A stretch of 64,000 nucleotides of DNA from Pogona vitticeps. Taxonomy: Eukaryota; Chordata; Lepidosauria; Squamata; Agamidae. The notes under the pieces were generated by a model. It had not been told where the DNA came from. It saw only the letters and a list, made by a program, of their open reading frames with translations, and ran no database searches. The stretch is taken from the NCBI RefSeq assembly GCF_051106095.1, contig NC_135794.1, positions 25,546,747 through 25,610,746 of the forward strand. The letters are read 5' to 3'. This document shows positions 62,701 to 64,000 of this stretch, one piece after another. Position 1 is the stretch's first letter. Each line of letters starts with the position of its first letter. The translations under genes were made by a program, and so were the position numbers.

Positions 62701-64000
62701 GCAGATTAACAGTGTGCAAAAGGCTGACTAGCTATTCTCCAAATGTTTGTCAAACACTTTTAGTTAGGGACATTCTGATTTATGTGCCAGGGTGACATGC
62801 CACATTATTCTTCTAAACATTCTCATTTACCTGGAAGCTGAACTTTGGAGAATGCTATATTTAGGGCAACTAAGCTGGTGTTCAACTAAATATTAGAATG
62901 TGTTTCTCCAAAGGCTTACCTGTAATTGGGGAAGGATTGTCCTGTTTCTATGAAACATGTATTCTCATTTTGTTTACCTTTATGTCCCCTTTGAAAGACT
63001 TAAGGCCACTCTTACCAGACAAGCTGCACAAATTCTAGAGCGCCTTCTCCAGTCTCAAAAGCTATATACTGTATTAATATATTGGGCATTTTTGCAGCCT
63101 TCGCTTTTTTTTTGTCCCTTCTAGCAAGCATTTCATTAGATATACTGTAAAATTATACCTTGATTTTAAAAAGAATCTGTTCACAGGTGTATTATTCTAT
63201 GCTGAAGTTAGCACTCTAAACTTTTTAACTGTATTTGAATATATGGAATACTGGCCTTATGAATACTTCACCACATATCTAGAACATTAACCACTCCCTT
63301 TTATATCTGTTCAGGAGTGATATGGCTTTGTGTCATTACCATAATTAGTTTGGCACATAAAAGGTGAATTAAGAGCCCATCAGAAGAACTTCCTGAAAAT
63401 CAGTAGGTATTGATTACAACCTATAAAAGCTAGTTATGTCAATGGTGTCTGAACCAACATGTCCAAAGAAATGGAGAAAAGCTGTGTTCTTCTGTTACTT
63501 ATGTTTGGTTCCAGCTCAGTCACCTAACCTTAGCTGAAATGAGTAGATGGGACAGATGCTCCATGAAAGTTGCCTTTTGTTAATTTTTTCAAAAAATCTT
63601 GTAGAAAACACATCAAATCCTAGAATCAAATTACATAGTCCTCAGTATTATACTGATGGCTGGATTTTTTCCAATGCAAAAATTGTAGACAAGACAATTT
63701 ATATTTGAGTGCTTTATATTAAAATGCTTTTCTTTTTCTTAACCATCACGTTAGGAGGGAAAAGATATGGAATTCCTTGCCTGCCTTAGTTTTTACTATT
63801 TAATGCTTGCTGTCACACAACCGTTGTAACTCAGATTTTGACAGAACCAAAGAGTAGAGTAGAATCATTATTAAGATCATTTATAAGCATCCAAATAACT
63901 GCTTTTCCAAGGAGCTTTACCTCACTGTGGTAACCTACCAATTTACAGTGCAGTTCAAACTAACCTTTCCAGCTGCAAGTGGGGTGAATTCTCTTGTGCC

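Larger units (their letters stand above)
53401..64000 (+). other. No coding exon seen; probably TMOD2 intron 1
   Basis: About 10.6 kb, AT-rich after 54.3 kb. I scanned it for the tropomodulin N-terminus and found none. It contains an MIR/L2-like relic at about 54010-54140, a LINE tail at 56310-56380, a SINE relic at 59650-59790 and a GT tract near 59993-60018. Assignment to TMOD2 rests only on conserved human gene order. Confidence 0.4.

Overview
This is a nuclear window from a vertebrate, almost certainly a squamate reptile (lizard or snake). The genes are interrupted vertebrate genes with GT-AG introns. The repeats include two near-complete Sauria-type SINEs with BovB-like ACCTTT tails, BovB (RTE) LINE 3' ends, CR1/L2 tails and fold-back hAT-type MITEs, a mixture typical of squamates. 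I saw no bacterial, CRISPR, retroviral or Polinton-like content.

Layout. (1) 1-4525: intron 1 of TNFAIP8L3, non-coding and repeat-bearing. (2) 4526-5088: the last, main coding exon of TNFAIP8L3 (+), followed by its 3'UTR. (3) 10219-25574: the complete AP4E1 gene on the minus strand. It has 21 coding exons that join in frame to 1143 codons plus stop, and one intron is a minor-spliceosome AT-AC intron. TNFAIP8L3 and AP4E1 are tail to tail. (4) 25575-28859: the AP4E1 CpG-island promoter, an AT-rich spacer with a CR1 fragment, and the SCG3 CpG-island promoter/5'UTR with a split REST-site-like element. (5) 28860-43884: complete SCG3 (+), 12 coding exons, 474 aa. (6) 43885-49020: SCG3 3' region and LYSMD2 3'UTR. 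(7) 49021-53020: complete LYSMD2 (-), 3 coding exons, 211 aa. (8) 53021-64000: a GC-rich promoter shared outward with what is probably TMOD2 (+), then about 10 kb of AT-rich sequence with no recognisable coding exon, probably TMOD2 intron 1.

The genes do not form a pathway. AP4E1 is the epsilon subunit of the AP-4 trans-Golgi coat. SCG3 is a granin of dense-core granules. LYSMD2 is a LysM-domain protein of unclear role. TNFAIP8L3 is a phosphoinositide-transfer/TIPE protein. The set corresponds to human 15q21.2, but AP4E1 sits head to head with SCG3, whereas in human CYP19A1, GLDN and DMXL2 lie in between. One inversion explains this. Gene models were built by reading splice junctions and comparing translations with remembered human proteins; no alignment or database search was run. 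The most interesting leads are the AT-AC intron, a tandem in-frame donor in AP4E1, the split RE1-like site upstream of SCG3, and a five-copy 17-bp NRF1-like motif array at LYSMD2.
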